Assembly: GCF_040250305.1 (NCBI RefSeq)
Contig: NZ_CP158190.1
Span: forward strand, 466,001 to 530,000
Length of the DNA: 64,000 nt
Direction of reading: 5' to 3'
Source: Peribacillus frigoritolerans
GTDB taxonomy: Bacteria > Bacillota > Bacilli > Bacillales > DSM-1321
The translations under genes were made by a program, and so were the position numbers. Numbering within the stretch: position 1 is the stretch's first letter; each line of letters begins with the position of its first letter. The notes under the pieces were generated by a model. The model saw nothing but the letters and a program-made list of their open reading frames with translations, ran no database searches and had not been told where the DNA came from. Below are positions 1-8,081 of this stretch, one piece after another.

Positions 1-1
1 A

Positions 2-340
2 TTCCACAAAAGCAAACAAGAGTCGGAAATTGAATCGATCAAAGGTAAAATTCATAAATATGAGCAAAAACGGAGAGCTGAGGAAGCTTGGTATCAATCC
101 CTATCACCATTTAAACGTTTTTTTACAGGGCGTGCCCCAAGTCATCACCAGGCAGTTGAGCATTTGGTGAATGTTAAAGATAGATATAAACAAATCGAGA
201 AAATAAAACAGAAGGTCGCTTTTTTAAATGAGATGATCGGTTTACTTGAAGCTGAACCGGAAAAACGGGAAATGAATTTACCATCAGACATCATTAAAGA
301 AATAATGGCCTGGCAGAAAGCGGAGGGAACACCAAGATGA
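2..340 (+). CDS. Hypothetical protein, C-terminal part (5' end outside window)
   Basis: The reading frame is open from the first bases and ends with TGA overlapping the start of the ammonium transporter gene (ATGA), so the two are probably translationally coupled. The visible 112 residues are charged and predicted helical (many K/E/Q), with no signal peptide, membrane segment or family motif that I recognise. The coupling to amt suggests co-expression but gives no function; this is not a P-II (GlnK) protein by appearance. Its true start and length cannot be seen. Confidence 0.7.
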   Translation, partial: FHKSKQESEIESIKGKIHKYEQKRRAEEAWYQSLSPFKRFFTGRAPSHHQAVEHLVNVKDRYKQIEKIKQKVAFLNEMIGLLEAEPEKREMNLPSDIIKEIMAWQKAEGTPR

Positions 341-1614
341 CTCTAGAAACGTTAAACGCTGGCTTGGATACGATTTGGGTGGTTCTGACAGCAGCCATGA
401 TTCTATTGATGGAGGGCGGGTTTGCTTTACTGGAGGCAGGGTTCGTCCGTACGAAGAATAATGTGAACATCATCATGAAGGTTTTTGCCGATATTACGAT
501 TGGAACGCTTTGCTATTTCGTCGTTGGTTTTGGCTTAATGTATGGAGCGGATGTATTTGGTATTATTGGAGCAAGCGGCTTTCTGCTGAAAGGTGATTTG
601 TCGCATATCGACCTTACGATTTCCATCGATGCATTTTGGTTATTTCAAGGGGCATTCGTCATCGCCGTCATTTCCATCGTTTCGGGAGCCGTTGCAGAAA
701 GGATCAATTTTCGGGCGTATCTTATTTTTGTCGTAATGATGACGGCATTCATCTATCCGATTGCCGGTCACTGGGTATGGGGTGGTGGCTGGTTAAGCGG
801 GTTGGGCATGCAGGACTTCGCAGGGTCTGCGGTCATTCATGCACTAGGCGGTTTTTCTGCACTTGCGGCTGCCATTGTTATTGGGCCGAGAGCAGGAAAA
901 TTCACTTCACGGGGGACTAGCTCCATTTCACTGCCGAGCAATCTCCCACTGGCATCAGTTGGGGCATTTCTTTTATGGTTTGGCTGGTTTGGGTTTAATG
1001 CAGGAAGTACCTTGCAAGCTACTGATGGACGCATTGGCCATATTGCCATTGTCACGATGCTCTCAGCTGCATCAGGGGGAGCGGCGACCTTGCTTTATAC
1101 ACTTTTTAGATATGGACGTTCGGATGCACCTTCCGTCATCAATGGCTCACTTGCAGGTCTTGTCGGGATTACGGCTGGCTGTGCATTCGTTAGTGATTTG
1201 GCGGCATTGTTGATTGGTGCAGTTTCTGGAATGTTGATGTTAGCTGCGACGAATTGGCTGGAAGCCCGAAAAATCGATGATCCGGTTGGTGCCTTTCCTG
1301 TTCATGCGGCATCAGGGATGTGGGGTACGATCGCGGTAGGGCTTTTCTCCACTGAAAACGGATTGTTCGCCGGTGGGGGATGGCATTTGCTCGGAGTTCA
1401 AACATTAGGATTAGCGGTGTTATGTATCTGGGGCTTTTCATTGACATGGCTCGTTTTTAAAATTATAAATGTTTGGCTGCCTATTAGAGCCACTGAAGAA
1501 GAAGAAGAACTCGGATTGGATATCAGTTATCATGGCATCATGGCCACACATACCTCGCCGGAGTTCATCAAGGTAGAGGACTACTATAAGCAGGATGAAG
1601 AATTGACAAGGTAA
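337..1614 (+). CDS. amt: Ammonium transporter (Amt/MEP/Rh family)
   Basis: Integral membrane channel for ammonium/ammonia uptake, 425 residues, the usual Amt length. About eleven hydrophobic segments are visible, starting with an N-terminal segment rich in G, A and E (LLMEGGFALLEAGFVR), typical of the family. The twin pore histidines lie in the AVIHALGG motif (about residue 168) and in DPVGAFPVHAASG (about residue 318). The tail is acidic and carries the EELGLDISYHG motif that contacts the cytoplasmic pore face. The ATG overlaps the stop of the upstream unknown gene. No glnK gene is adjacent, so any P-II partner is elsewhere. Confidence 0.93.
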   Translation: MTLETLNAGLDTIWVVLTAAMILLMEGGFALLEAGFVRTKNNVNIIMKVFADITIGTLCYFVVGFGLMYGADVFGIIGASGFLLKGDLSHIDLTISIDAFWLFQGAFVIAVISIVSGAVAERINFRAYLIFVVMMTAFIYPIAGHWVWGGGWLSGLGMQDFAGSAVIHALGGFSALAAAIVIGPRAGKFTSRGTSSISLPSNLPLASVGAFLLWFGWFGFNAGSTLQATDGRIGHIAIVTMLSAASGGAATLLYTLFRYGRSDAPSVINGSLAGLVGITAGCAFVSDLAALLIGAVSGMLMLAATNWLEARKIDDPVGAFPVHAASGMWGTIAVGLFSTENGLFAGGGWHLLGVQTLGLAVLCIWGFSLTWLVFKIINVWLPIRATEEEEELGLDISYHGIMATHTSPEFIKVEDYYKQDEELTR

Positions 1615-1662
1615 TGACTATAATACAAGATAGAATCAAGATAAGTAAGAGGTGAATTTTAA

Positions 1663-1890
1663 ATGGGTGCATGCAATCTTAATCATTCGCAGCAAGATGT
1701 CAGGCTGAAATTTGAGAGTCAAAAGACATTTTTACCAAGCGAAATAAGTCAAACATTAGATCGATATCTGGAAAAAGGGAATTCGCAGGAAACATTGAAT
1801 GAACTTTTTCATCTATTGAAGAAGTATGACTTGTCTCCCCAGGAGGAACAGGAATCAAGAAACGAAAAGTTGAAACGGATAATGTTGTAA
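1663..1890 (+). CDS. Small hypothetical protein, 75 aa
   Basis: Starts at ATG with a good Shine-Dalgarno (AGAGGTGA) and is followed directly by a strong terminator, so it looks like a real gene. The product is hydrophilic and helical, with K/E/Q-rich stretches in the second half and no membrane segment. I do not recognise the family; small group-specific proteins of this kind are common in Bacillaceae. It lies 48 bp downstream of amt and may be read from the same transcript. Confidence 0.6.
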   Translation: MGACNLNHSQQDVRLKFESQKTFLPSEISQTLDRYLEKGNSQETLNELFHLLKKYDLSPQEEQESRNEKLKRIML

Positions 1891-1896
1891 ACGGGA

Positions 1897-1935
1897 AAGA
1901 ACGGGAGTGCAAGGATGACTTCCGTTCTTTTTTTG
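1897..1935 (+). terminator. Rho-independent terminator
   Basis: An 11-bp stem (AAGAACGGGAG pairing with CTTCCGTTCTT, one G-U) is followed by a T-rich run. It closes the amt transcript. The rest of the gap up to the next terminator at 2193 shows no open frame with a ribosome site. Confidence 0.85.
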
Positions 1936-2192
1936 TTTTTTTTCTTATTAAACGATTTAAGGGATTGGGCGCGGGAATCTGACTCCTATTTACTTTTTAT
2001 TCAGTGCCATTTTTAAAGAAGATAGCAGGAATCACATTTAAGGCAGCGAAAACATGATTGTAAACGAAAAGGTGTTCTTTTAAGAGTTTAAGTAACGCGG
2101 ACAAGGGTTTAGCGGACCTTTAAAGATTTAATCAATCGTTTGATTAAATCTCATGAACTGACTACCACCTTCAATAAAAGCATGGAAAAAAT

Positions 2193-2223
2193 AAAAAAGC
2201 GGGAGCCCATAATGAGCTCCAGC
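2193..2223 (-). terminator. Rho-independent terminator for the minus-strand coiled-coil gene
   Basis: Stem GGGAGC/GAGCTCC with an A-run on the plus strand, giving a U-tail on the minus transcript just after the stop of the gene at 2229. Confidence 0.75.
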
Positions 2224-2228
2224 TATCT

Positions 2229-2672
2229 TTAAAAACCATCATCTGTAGCGGTGAAGGGGATGTTTAGGTTTCTTTCCACTGCCCGAAGTCTTTGATTAAG
2301 CCTGTTTAACCTATTCGTATGTCGCTGGTCTGCTTGACTTAGCCGGGAGATTTCTTGGTTAATGCGGTTCACTTCCCGGTTTATCCGCGTGATTTCTTGG
2401 TTTTGCCGATTGAGTTCCCTCGTTTGACGCTCATTTTGACGCTCAAGTTCCCGGATTCTTCTTTCAAGTTGTTGAGGCTGCCTTTCAATATCGAATTGCT
2501 CAGGCACCTGGCTATATGGATTTTCTTGTACCTGCTGAAAGTTCCAATCTTGCTGTGGCATATAATCAAATCGTTCAGGCTGTTGGAAATATGGGTTAAA
2601 ATTAGGCTCAAAGTACTGATGATTTCCATTTTGTTGTGGATAAGGATAAAATCCGTATGAATTCATGGTCAA
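2229..2672 (-). CDS. Gln/Asn-rich coiled-coil hypothetical protein
   Basis: 147 residues. The first half (to about residue 65) is rich in Q, N, P, Y and F (repeated PYxQxP-like patches). The second half is a long heptad region with repeated RELxRQN/REVNRIN patterns, a clear coiled coil. There is no signal peptide or membrane segment. The composition resembles spore-associated or cytoskeletal small proteins of Bacillus, but no named family is recognised. The ATG at 2672 has an AAGGAG ribosome site upstream on the minus strand, and a terminator follows. Confidence 0.65.
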   Translation of the reverse strand: MTMNSYGFYPYPQQNGNHQYFEPNFNPYFQQPERFDYMPQQDWNFQQVQENPYSQVPEQFDIERQPQQLERRIRELERQNERQTRELNRQNQEITRINREVNRINQEISRLSQADQRHTNRLNRLNQRLRAVERNLNIPFTATDDGF

Positions 2673-2909
2673 CTCTCCTTTTTAAAATCAGGATGGATAC
2701 CTTATAACTTATGTCAGTTCCGGTGAAGTGACTAGGCGTTAGCCCATATGAATGGGAAGAAGAGGTAATTAACAGAAAAAATTTCAATAAATTTGCAGAA
2801 ACCATCCGGTTCCTATATCGTTTAGGATAGGAGAAATTCTTTTATCCATCTTGAAACCAATTCCAAGGATAATCCGTATATAAAGAAAAGAGTGTAAGTC
2901 AGGAGTGTA

Positions 2910-3572
2910 ATGATAATGAATCGATTTCTTGCTGATTTTGTTCCGATATTGATTGCATTTCCAATGGTTTTGCCGGTTTGGATGATTAGCTATTTTGCAT
3001 TGAATCAACCGTTTGCCCTGTCCGTTGTCATATCTTTAGCAGGAGGGGTACTTGCATACTGGCTAAGTTCCGTTTATTTTTCATCAAGATACCTCAAAAA
3101 ACATGAATTGACGAGAAAAGAATATCAATATATAAAGAAAAATTTAACTGAAGCAAAACCGAAGATATGGCGGGTGCAAAAAGCACTAATCTCTGTCAGG
3201 CATATCTCTTCTTTCAAACAGAGGAAAGATATGATTAAAATGATCAGGAAAATATATAGTCTGACGAAAAAAGAACCGAAGCGGTTTTACCAGGCGGAAC
3301 AATTTTATTACTCTCATCTGGATTCCGCCATGGAGCTTGCGGAGAAATATGTTTTTTTAGCACAGCAGCCAAAAAAGAATAGGGAACTCGAACTCTCCTT
3401 AACGGAGACTCGTAAAACCTTAAAGGAGCTCACTAATACGATAGAAAAGGATTTATATAAAGTGATTGCCGATGATATCGATAATCTTAACTTCGAATTG
3501 GATGTTGCTAAGCAGTCCATTAAAACGAGAAAAGAGTCACAAGTAATTGATGAAAGCAGGAGGTTAAAATGA
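2910..3572 (+). CDS. xpaC: XpaC-like membrane protein (5-bromo-4-chloroindolyl phosphate hydrolysis family)
   Basis: 220 residues. Two N-terminal membrane segments (about residues 8-30 and 35-57) are followed by a long charged helical cytoplasmic part. In Bacillus subtilis xpaC sits directly before yaaN (TelA family), and the same order is seen here; the TGA overlaps the ATG of telA. The family name comes from an old phosphatase phenotype, and the biochemical role is not settled. The start ATG has AGGAG about 8 bases upstream; a second ATG two codons on is also possible. Confidence 0.82.
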   Translation: MIMNRFLADFVPILIAFPMVLPVWMISYFALNQPFALSVVISLAGGVLAYWLSSVYFSSRYLKKHELTRKEYQYIKKNLTEAKPKIWRVQKALISVRHISSFKQRKDMIKMIRKIYSLTKKEPKRFYQAEQFYYSHLDSAMELAEKYVFLAQQPKKNRELELSLTETRKTLKELTNTIEKDLYKVIADDIDNLNFELDVAKQSIKTRKESQVIDESRRLK

Positions 3573-4741
3573 ATAACAATGATCCAAACCTGTTGAATAA
3601 AACGAATAATGCCAGTTTGATCGATGACCTTTTAGCCAATCCATTTGATGGGGTGCAGGAGCTTGAGAAAGTATCTTCCCAGGAAGCGAAACCGGTTAAA
3701 CTGATTGATGTCATTCCTGAAGAGAACAGGGCAAAGGCTTATCAGCTTGCCGAACAAATCGACCCAACGAATCATCAGGCGATGATATCCTATGGTACAC
3801 CCGCCCAATCAAAGCTCCTGACCTTTTCTAATTCGATGCTTGAGCATGTCCAGAAAAAAGATGTGGGTGAAGTGGGCAACATTATCAATGATTTAATGAA
3901 AAAGTTAAACGAGCTGAGCCCGGATGAGTTAAAACCGGATAAGCCCTCATTTTTTGCGCGTATGTTCGGGAAGCTCTCGGGATCTGTACAGGAGGTGCTA
4001 TCCAAGTATCAAAAAACAGGGGCCCAAATTGACCGAATCAGCGTAAAACTCGATCGGAGCAAGAATATCCTGTTATCGGATATCGTAATCCTTGAAAAGC
4101 TATATGAAACGAATAAGGAATATTTCCAGGCATTGAATGTATATATTGCAGCTGGGGAAATCAAACTCGAAGAAATTCATGAGAAAACGATTCCGGAGCT
4201 AAGGAAGTCCGCTGAATCAAGCAATGATCAAATGAAGTTTCAAGAAGTCAATGATATGCTGCAATTTGCTGAACGGTTGGATAAAAGGCTTCATGATTTG
4301 AAATTGAGTCGTGAAATCACGATTCAAAGCGCACCGCAAATCAGGCTGATCCAAAACACGAATCAGGCACTAGTCGAGAAAATCCAATCTTCGATCATGA
4401 CAGCGATTCCGCTTTGGAAAAATCAGGTTGCGATTGCATTGACCCTAATCAGGCAAAGGCATGCTGTAGAAGCACAAAAACAGGTTTCCAAGACTACAAA
4501 TGACTTGTTATTGAAGAACTCCGAGATGCTGAAAACGAATACCATTGAAACTGCAAAAGAAAATGAGCGCGGACTTGTCGATATTGAAACATTAAAGAAA
4601 ACTCAAGCTAACTTGATATCCACGCTTGAGGAGACCATGCGGATTCAAGAAGAAGGAAGGCATAAACGCCGGCAAGCCGAACAGGAATTGGCATCAATGG
4701 AAAATGAACTGAAACAGAAACTATTAGAGATAAAGGGATAA
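3569..4741 (+). CDS. telA: TelA-family toxic anion resistance protein (YaaN-like)
   Basis: 390 residues of almost entirely charged helical sequence with long coiled-coil stretches, no membrane segments, and the usual length for the TelA/KlaA family (tellurite and other stress resistance). The ATG overlaps the xpaC stop, and a nitroreductase gene follows after 11 bp, so the three form an operon. TelA proteins are linked with cell-envelope stress tolerance; the molecular mechanism is unknown, so the label is family-level. Confidence 0.87.
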   Translation: MNNNDPNLLNKTNNASLIDDLLANPFDGVQELEKVSSQEAKPVKLIDVIPEENRAKAYQLAEQIDPTNHQAMISYGTPAQSKLLTFSNSMLEHVQKKDVGEVGNIINDLMKKLNELSPDELKPDKPSFFARMFGKLSGSVQEVLSKYQKTGAQIDRISVKLDRSKNILLSDIVILEKLYETNKEYFQALNVYIAAGEIKLEEIHEKTIPELRKSAESSNDQMKFQEVNDMLQFAERLDKRLHDLKLSREITIQSAPQIRLIQNTNQALVEKIQSSIMTAIPLWKNQVAIALTLIRQRHAVEAQKQVSKTTNDLLLKNSEMLKTNTIETAKENERGLVDIETLKKTQANLISTLEETMRIQEEGRHKRRQAEQELASMENELKQKLLEIKG

Positions 4742-4752
4742 GGGGAGATAAC

Positions 4753-5322
4753 ATGGAAACTATCGAAGCTATAAAAACGAGAAGAAGCATTGGAATCGTT
4801 AAGCAAGATCCGGTACCTAAGGAAATGATTGAGCAAATCATTGAAGCTGGAACGTATGCACCCAATCATCATCGAACGGAGCCTTGGCGTTTTTTTGTAT
4901 TGACTGGAGAAGGAAGAAATAAACTTGGCCAGGTATTCGAAGAAATCACAAGAATGGAAAATGCGGATGATACCCCTGAAATTTTAATCAGCAAGCTCGA
5001 ACGGCAAAAAAAGAATCCATTAAGGGCTCCAGTCATCATCGCGGTGGGCATAGAGCCTAGTGATAAGAATAATGTCCTTGTGGCAGAAGAATATGCGGCA
5101 GTGAACAGTGCCATCCAAAACATGCTACTTGCAGCACATTCTCTAGGTCTGGGAGCAGTATGGAGAACGGGGAAAATAACGTATCATGAAAAGGTCCGTG
5201 ATTTTTTCAATTTATCCTCTAAGGGAGAGGTATTGGCTTTCATATACTTGGGTTATCCTGACATGGAGCCGAAACCTGCCAAGAGAACATCGATTGATGA
5301 ATTGACCACATGGATCGGATGA
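4753..5322 (+). CDS. Nitroreductase-family protein (FMN-dependent, YfhC/YdjA-like)
   Basis: 189 residues with the nitroreductase fold signatures: METIEAIKTRRSI at the N-terminus (the FMN-phosphate arginine pair), APNHHRTEPWRF, and a C-terminal GLGAVWRTG segment. These enzymes reduce nitro or quinone compounds with NAD(P)H. It is the last gene of the xpaC-telA operon, with AGGGGAG just upstream of its ATG and a perfect terminator 12 bp after its stop. The natural substrate cannot be inferred. Confidence 0.88.
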   Translation: METIEAIKTRRSIGIVKQDPVPKEMIEQIIEAGTYAPNHHRTEPWRFFVLTGEGRNKLGQVFEEITRMENADDTPEILISKLERQKKNPLRAPVIIAVGIEPSDKNNVLVAEEYAAVNSAIQNMLLAAHSLGLGAVWRTGKITYHEKVRDFFNLSSKGEVLAFIYLGYPDMEPKPAKRTSIDELTTWIG

Positions 5323-5334
5323 AAGATTGAGAGG

Positions 5335-5371
5335 GCTGCATCAGTTTATAGATACTGATGCAGCTTTTTTT
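5335..5371 (+). terminator. Rho-independent terminator of the xpaC operon
   Basis: Perfect 11-bp stem (GCTGCATCAGT/ACTGATGCAGC) followed by seven T residues. Confidence 0.93.
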
Positions 5372-5515
5372 ATTGCCTTCAATATGGCTTCCTTAAATCT
5401 GCATTTAATGAAAGCGATTTGGCTTTGTCAGGCTTCGTTTCAAGTGACGATTGATGAATTAGGTTGTACAATACATAGGAAGAATAAATTTTGATGAATT
5501 AGGATGTGTCTATAG

Positions 5516-6022
5516 ATGAGAACGATTGATCCATTTGAGATACTCGATGGAAAAGCGATAAAATATTTGGATGTATTTGGCGTTGAGGATGGCATTGCTT
5601 TAAAGAGTAAGTACGAAGATAAATCGTATTGGATATATGATTATTATTGCATGCATCAGACTTGTGATTGCCAGGAAGTATACCTTGAATTCGTTGAGGA
5701 GCTTAAAGGAAATAAACAGGCGGGACAGCATTTTGGAGTGAGGGTTTCTTTCGGGGATAATCAATTTGTCCTGGAGGATTATAATATTTCCAAGCAAAAG
5801 GCGATGGATATCGCGGAAGATACGCTGAAGCACAGTAAAGGTGTAATGGAGTTATTTAAACAGCGGTATCAGCAAATGAAGGAAAAAGGCACGCAAATTA
5901 TCATGGAAAGTGCAAAGGCAGCTAAAATGCCGCATGTTCATGCAGAACCGATCATTGGCAGAAATGAACCTTGTCCATGCGGAAGCGGGAAAAAATACAA
6001 AAAATGCTGCGGTGCAGCTTAA
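5516..6022 (+). CDS. SEC-C zinc-motif protein, 168 aa
   Basis: The last 25 residues hold a classic SEC-C motif ([18 protein letters not shown]), the zinc-binding tail also found on SecA. The preceding about 140 residues form an unrecognised domain with a Cys-rich patch (CMHQTCDC, about residues 46-53). SEC-C tails often bind ribosomes, SecB or nucleic acid partners; the role here is unknown. It has its own terminator, so it is probably monocistronic. Confidence 0.8.
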   Translation: MRTIDPFEILDGKAIKYLDVFGVEDGIALKSKYEDKSYWIYDYYCMHQTCDCQEVYLEFVEELKGNKQAGQHFGVRVSFGDNQFVLEDYNISKQKAMDIAEDTLKHSKGVMELFKQRYQQMKEKGTQIIMESAKAAKMPHVHAEPIIGRNEPCPCGSGKKYKKCCGAA

Positions 6023-6029
6023 CATTTTG

Positions 6030-6063
6030 GAAGCTGACTCGATTCGGAGTCGCTTCTTTTTTA
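6030..6063 (+). terminator. Rho-independent terminator of the SEC-C gene
   Basis: Stem GAAGC-GACTC / GAGTC-GCTTC followed by a T-run. Confidence 0.88.
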
Positions 6064-6120
6064 ATTGGAAAAGCGCATGCTTGGAAAAAAACTGAATAAT
6101 GAATAAAAAAACGTGGTATT

Positions 6121-6142
6121 TATAGAACGTTTGTTCTATAAT
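6121..6142 (+). promoter_or_regulatory. LexA (DinR)-type box overlapping a -10 element
   Basis: AGAACGTTTGTTCT (6124-6137) matches the Bacillus LexA core GAAC-N4-GTTC and runs straight into TATAAT (6137-6142). A repressor bound here would block that promoter. The -35 hexamer is weak. The first gene downstream is the serine protease at 6356, about 210 bp away, across a structured leader. SOS control is an inference from the motif. Confidence 0.6.
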
Positions 6143-6269
6143 AAGAGTACCAGATAATAACACAAAAAGAAATAAAAACTAGTTATTTAGACGGAATTTT
6201 CCGAAAACTTCTTTTTTATTTTCATAAATCTGGTATATATAAGAGAGAAGAGTTTTTTGATCTCATCTC

Positions 6270-6326
6270 TTTCAACGGTAGACGGCAACCAGACGGGATG
6301 AAAATCCCAACACTGATGGCAGTTTA
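6270..6326 (+). other. Structured 5' leader of the protease gene (unassigned)
   Basis: Just before the protease ribosome site there are two small hairpins, GGT...ACC and the GAAA-capped GGGAT/ATCCC (6293-6308), then a CTGATGGCAG stretch. I compared it from memory with common riboswitch cores (SAM, TPP, lysine, cobalamin, preQ1, ykkC) and none fits. It may be a transcript-stabilising or regulatory leader. Confidence 0.3.
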
Positions 6327-6355
6327 ACTTATTGAACGAAGGAAGGGGTAATCAA

Positions 6356-7354
6356 ATGACAAGAGAAAAAAGATTAATACCTTACAAAGTTCTTGAAGTA
6401 ATGGAAACGGTGAAAGAGAAGATTCCTGAGGGTGTCGAACTTGTGAAAGCACCGGCGATTTGGGAAAAAAGCAGTTATGGTGAGGGCGTGGTAGTTGCCG
6501 TCATCGATACAGGCATTGACAAGGGACATCCAGACCTCAAGGAAAGAATCATTGGCGGGAAGGATTTTACCAATACCGGGGATTATCAAGATGATAACGG
6601 ACATGGGACACATGTCAGCGGTACGGTTGTGGCTGCCATTAATAATGCTGGTGTAGTAGGAGTGGCTCCGAAAGCAAGCATATTAGCGTTAAAGGCCCTA
6701 AATGGTCAAGGACAAGGCGATATAGATTGGATTAATGGGGCTCTAGAGTATGCAATCAATTGGCGGGGACCTAATGAAGAAAAGGTTTCGGTCATTTCAC
6801 TTTCACTTGGCGGACCTCCGGATGAGACTGAACACAAACTCATTCAAAAGGCCCTTCAGAACGATATCCTTGTTGTTTGTGCAGCTGGAAATAGCGGTGA
6901 TGGGCGTCATGAAACGGATGAATTGGATTATCCAGGAGCATATCCCGAGGTAGTGGAAGTCGGAGCTGTGGATTTAAGCAGAAATTTAGCGGATTTTTCA
7001 AATACAAATGATGAAATTGACTTGGTGGCGCCAGGGGTTGATATTCTCTCTACGTATCCAGGAAATAAATATGCCAGGTTGAGCGGAACGTCAATGGCTA
7101 CGCCTCATGTAAGCGGTGCAGCAGCTCTCTTGAAAGTGATTGCTGAAAAGGAATTTGAGCGCAATTTAACTGAAGCGGAATTATATGCACAGCTGGTGAA
7201 AAGTACGGAAGATCTGGGAATAAGCAAAAAAGCACAGGGAAATGGATTGCTTAACTTAACGATAACGGAACAAAGAGCTGAAAAATCAATTAAGATTACG
7301 ATAGAATCAGAAAACCTTAAGTTACCGAGTAAATCGGTTGTCATGGAATATTAG
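6356..7354 (+). CDS. ispA: Intracellular subtilisin-like serine protease (IspA type, peptidase S8)
   Basis: 332 residues from the ATG at 6356, which has AAGGAAGGGG 8 bases upstream; a TTG at 6332 would be too early. There is no signal peptide. The N-terminal LIPYKVLEV segment is the inhibitory pro-sequence typical of intracellular subtilisins. The triad is complete: Asp51 in VIDTGID, His83 in NGHGTHVSG, and Ser near residue 248 in SGTSMATPHVSG. It degrades cytoplasmic protein, usually in stationary phase and sporulation. The LexA-like box upstream would be an unusual regulator for this family. Confidence 0.92.
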   Translation: MTREKRLIPYKVLEVMETVKEKIPEGVELVKAPAIWEKSSYGEGVVVAVIDTGIDKGHPDLKERIIGGKDFTNTGDYQDDNGHGTHVSGTVVAAINNAGVVGVAPKASILALKALNGQGQGDIDWINGALEYAINWRGPNEEKVSVISLSLGGPPDETEHKLIQKALQNDILVVCAAGNSGDGRHETDELDYPGAYPEVVEVGAVDLSRNLADFSNTNDEIDLVAPGVDILSTYPGNKYARLSGTSMATPHVSGAAALLKVIAEKEFERNLTEAELYAQLVKSTEDLGISKKAQGNGLLNLTITEQRAEKSIKITIESENLKLPSKSVVMEY

Positions 7355-7361
7355 AAAAGAA

Positions 7362-7392
7362 AAAGGTGCCTCAATAAATTGGGGCACCCTTC
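7362..7392. terminator. Bidirectional terminator
   Basis: GGTGCCTC/GGGGCACC stem with an A-run on the left and T-rich sequence on the right, shared by the converging protease and ycnI genes. Confidence 0.8.
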
Positions 7393-7400
7393 CATAATGA

Positions 7401-8063
7401 TTATTTTTTAGTTTTCCTTAGAGCTGCTAAAAGCGCTACAATGGAAAGGATTAGTGATATGACAGCCAGGGTGATGATCAGCGTTTGGTTGCTATCACCT
7501 TCTGTTGTTGCTGACTCCTTTGAATTGTCAGTTGTCGTGGAATCATTAGTGTCAGCTTCATCTTTGTGACCATGGTCCGCAGGTTCTGCATCAGCCTTGG
7601 GCGCAACCGTAATTTCCGTTACAGAATGCGGTAGGTCTGAGCCTTCTTCACCGCTCCATTCAACAATTTCACCATCTTCGTAATATTGAAATGCATCCCA
7701 GGCAACATTCGTTTCTTCTTTAGGATTTTGTGCTACGAAAGAGAATTGCTGGAATTGTCCAGCTGCTATTCCTTCGTCAGTTGCTGCCCAAGTTACCGTT
7801 TTTACATGCCCATCTTTGTCACCTTCTGTCGTTACTTTCCATCCCGGTACAGGCTGATAGCTTTCAAAAGTAACTCCTTCAGGTACTTTTAAAGTCACCT
7901 TTGTAGTGGCAGTTTCTTTTTCGACGGGTACTTTAATTGTATAAGTTTCCCAAGCCTCAGGTGCTGATGAACTAGGCTTGACTGTAACGTGAGCATACGC
8001 TGAACCGGAAAAAATGAATAGTGCAGCAAATGTAAAAATAAGAAGCTTTGAAATGTTTTTCAT
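7401..8063 (-). CDS. ycnI: YcnI-family copper-related exported protein (DUF1775)
   Basis: 220 residues: signal peptide ending SAYA-HVTV, so the mature N-terminus begins with His as in the copper-binding YcnI/DUF1775 family. The domain spans residues 25-155 (HVTVKPSSS, PGWKV and a Trp-containing copper-site region). It is followed by a Ser/Thr/Asp-rich linker with H and D residues and a C-terminal membrane anchor (about residues 195-215). The gene follows ycnJ after 18 bp with a strong AGGAGGG site, so both are one operon. It is likely an outer-surface copper chaperone handing metal to YcnJ. Confidence 0.9.
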   Translation of the reverse strand: MKNISKLLIFTFAALFIFSGSAYAHVTVKPSSSAPEAWETYTIKVPVEKETATTKVTLKVPEGVTFESYQPVPGWKVTTEGDKDGHVKTVTWAATDEGIAAGQFQQFSFVAQNPKEETNVAWDAFQYYEDGEIVEWSGEEGSDLPHSVTEITVAPKADAEPADHGHKDEADTNDSTTTDNSKESATTEGDSNQTLIITLAVISLILSIVALLAALRKTKK

Positions 8064-8081
8064 TGGTATTAATCCCTCCTG

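Noticed and set aside
6270..6326. SAM (S-box) or other known riboswitch before the serine protease
   Set aside because: Only a GGCAACC fragment resembles an S-box; the order of conserved segments is wrong and the gene is not a SAM-regulon member.
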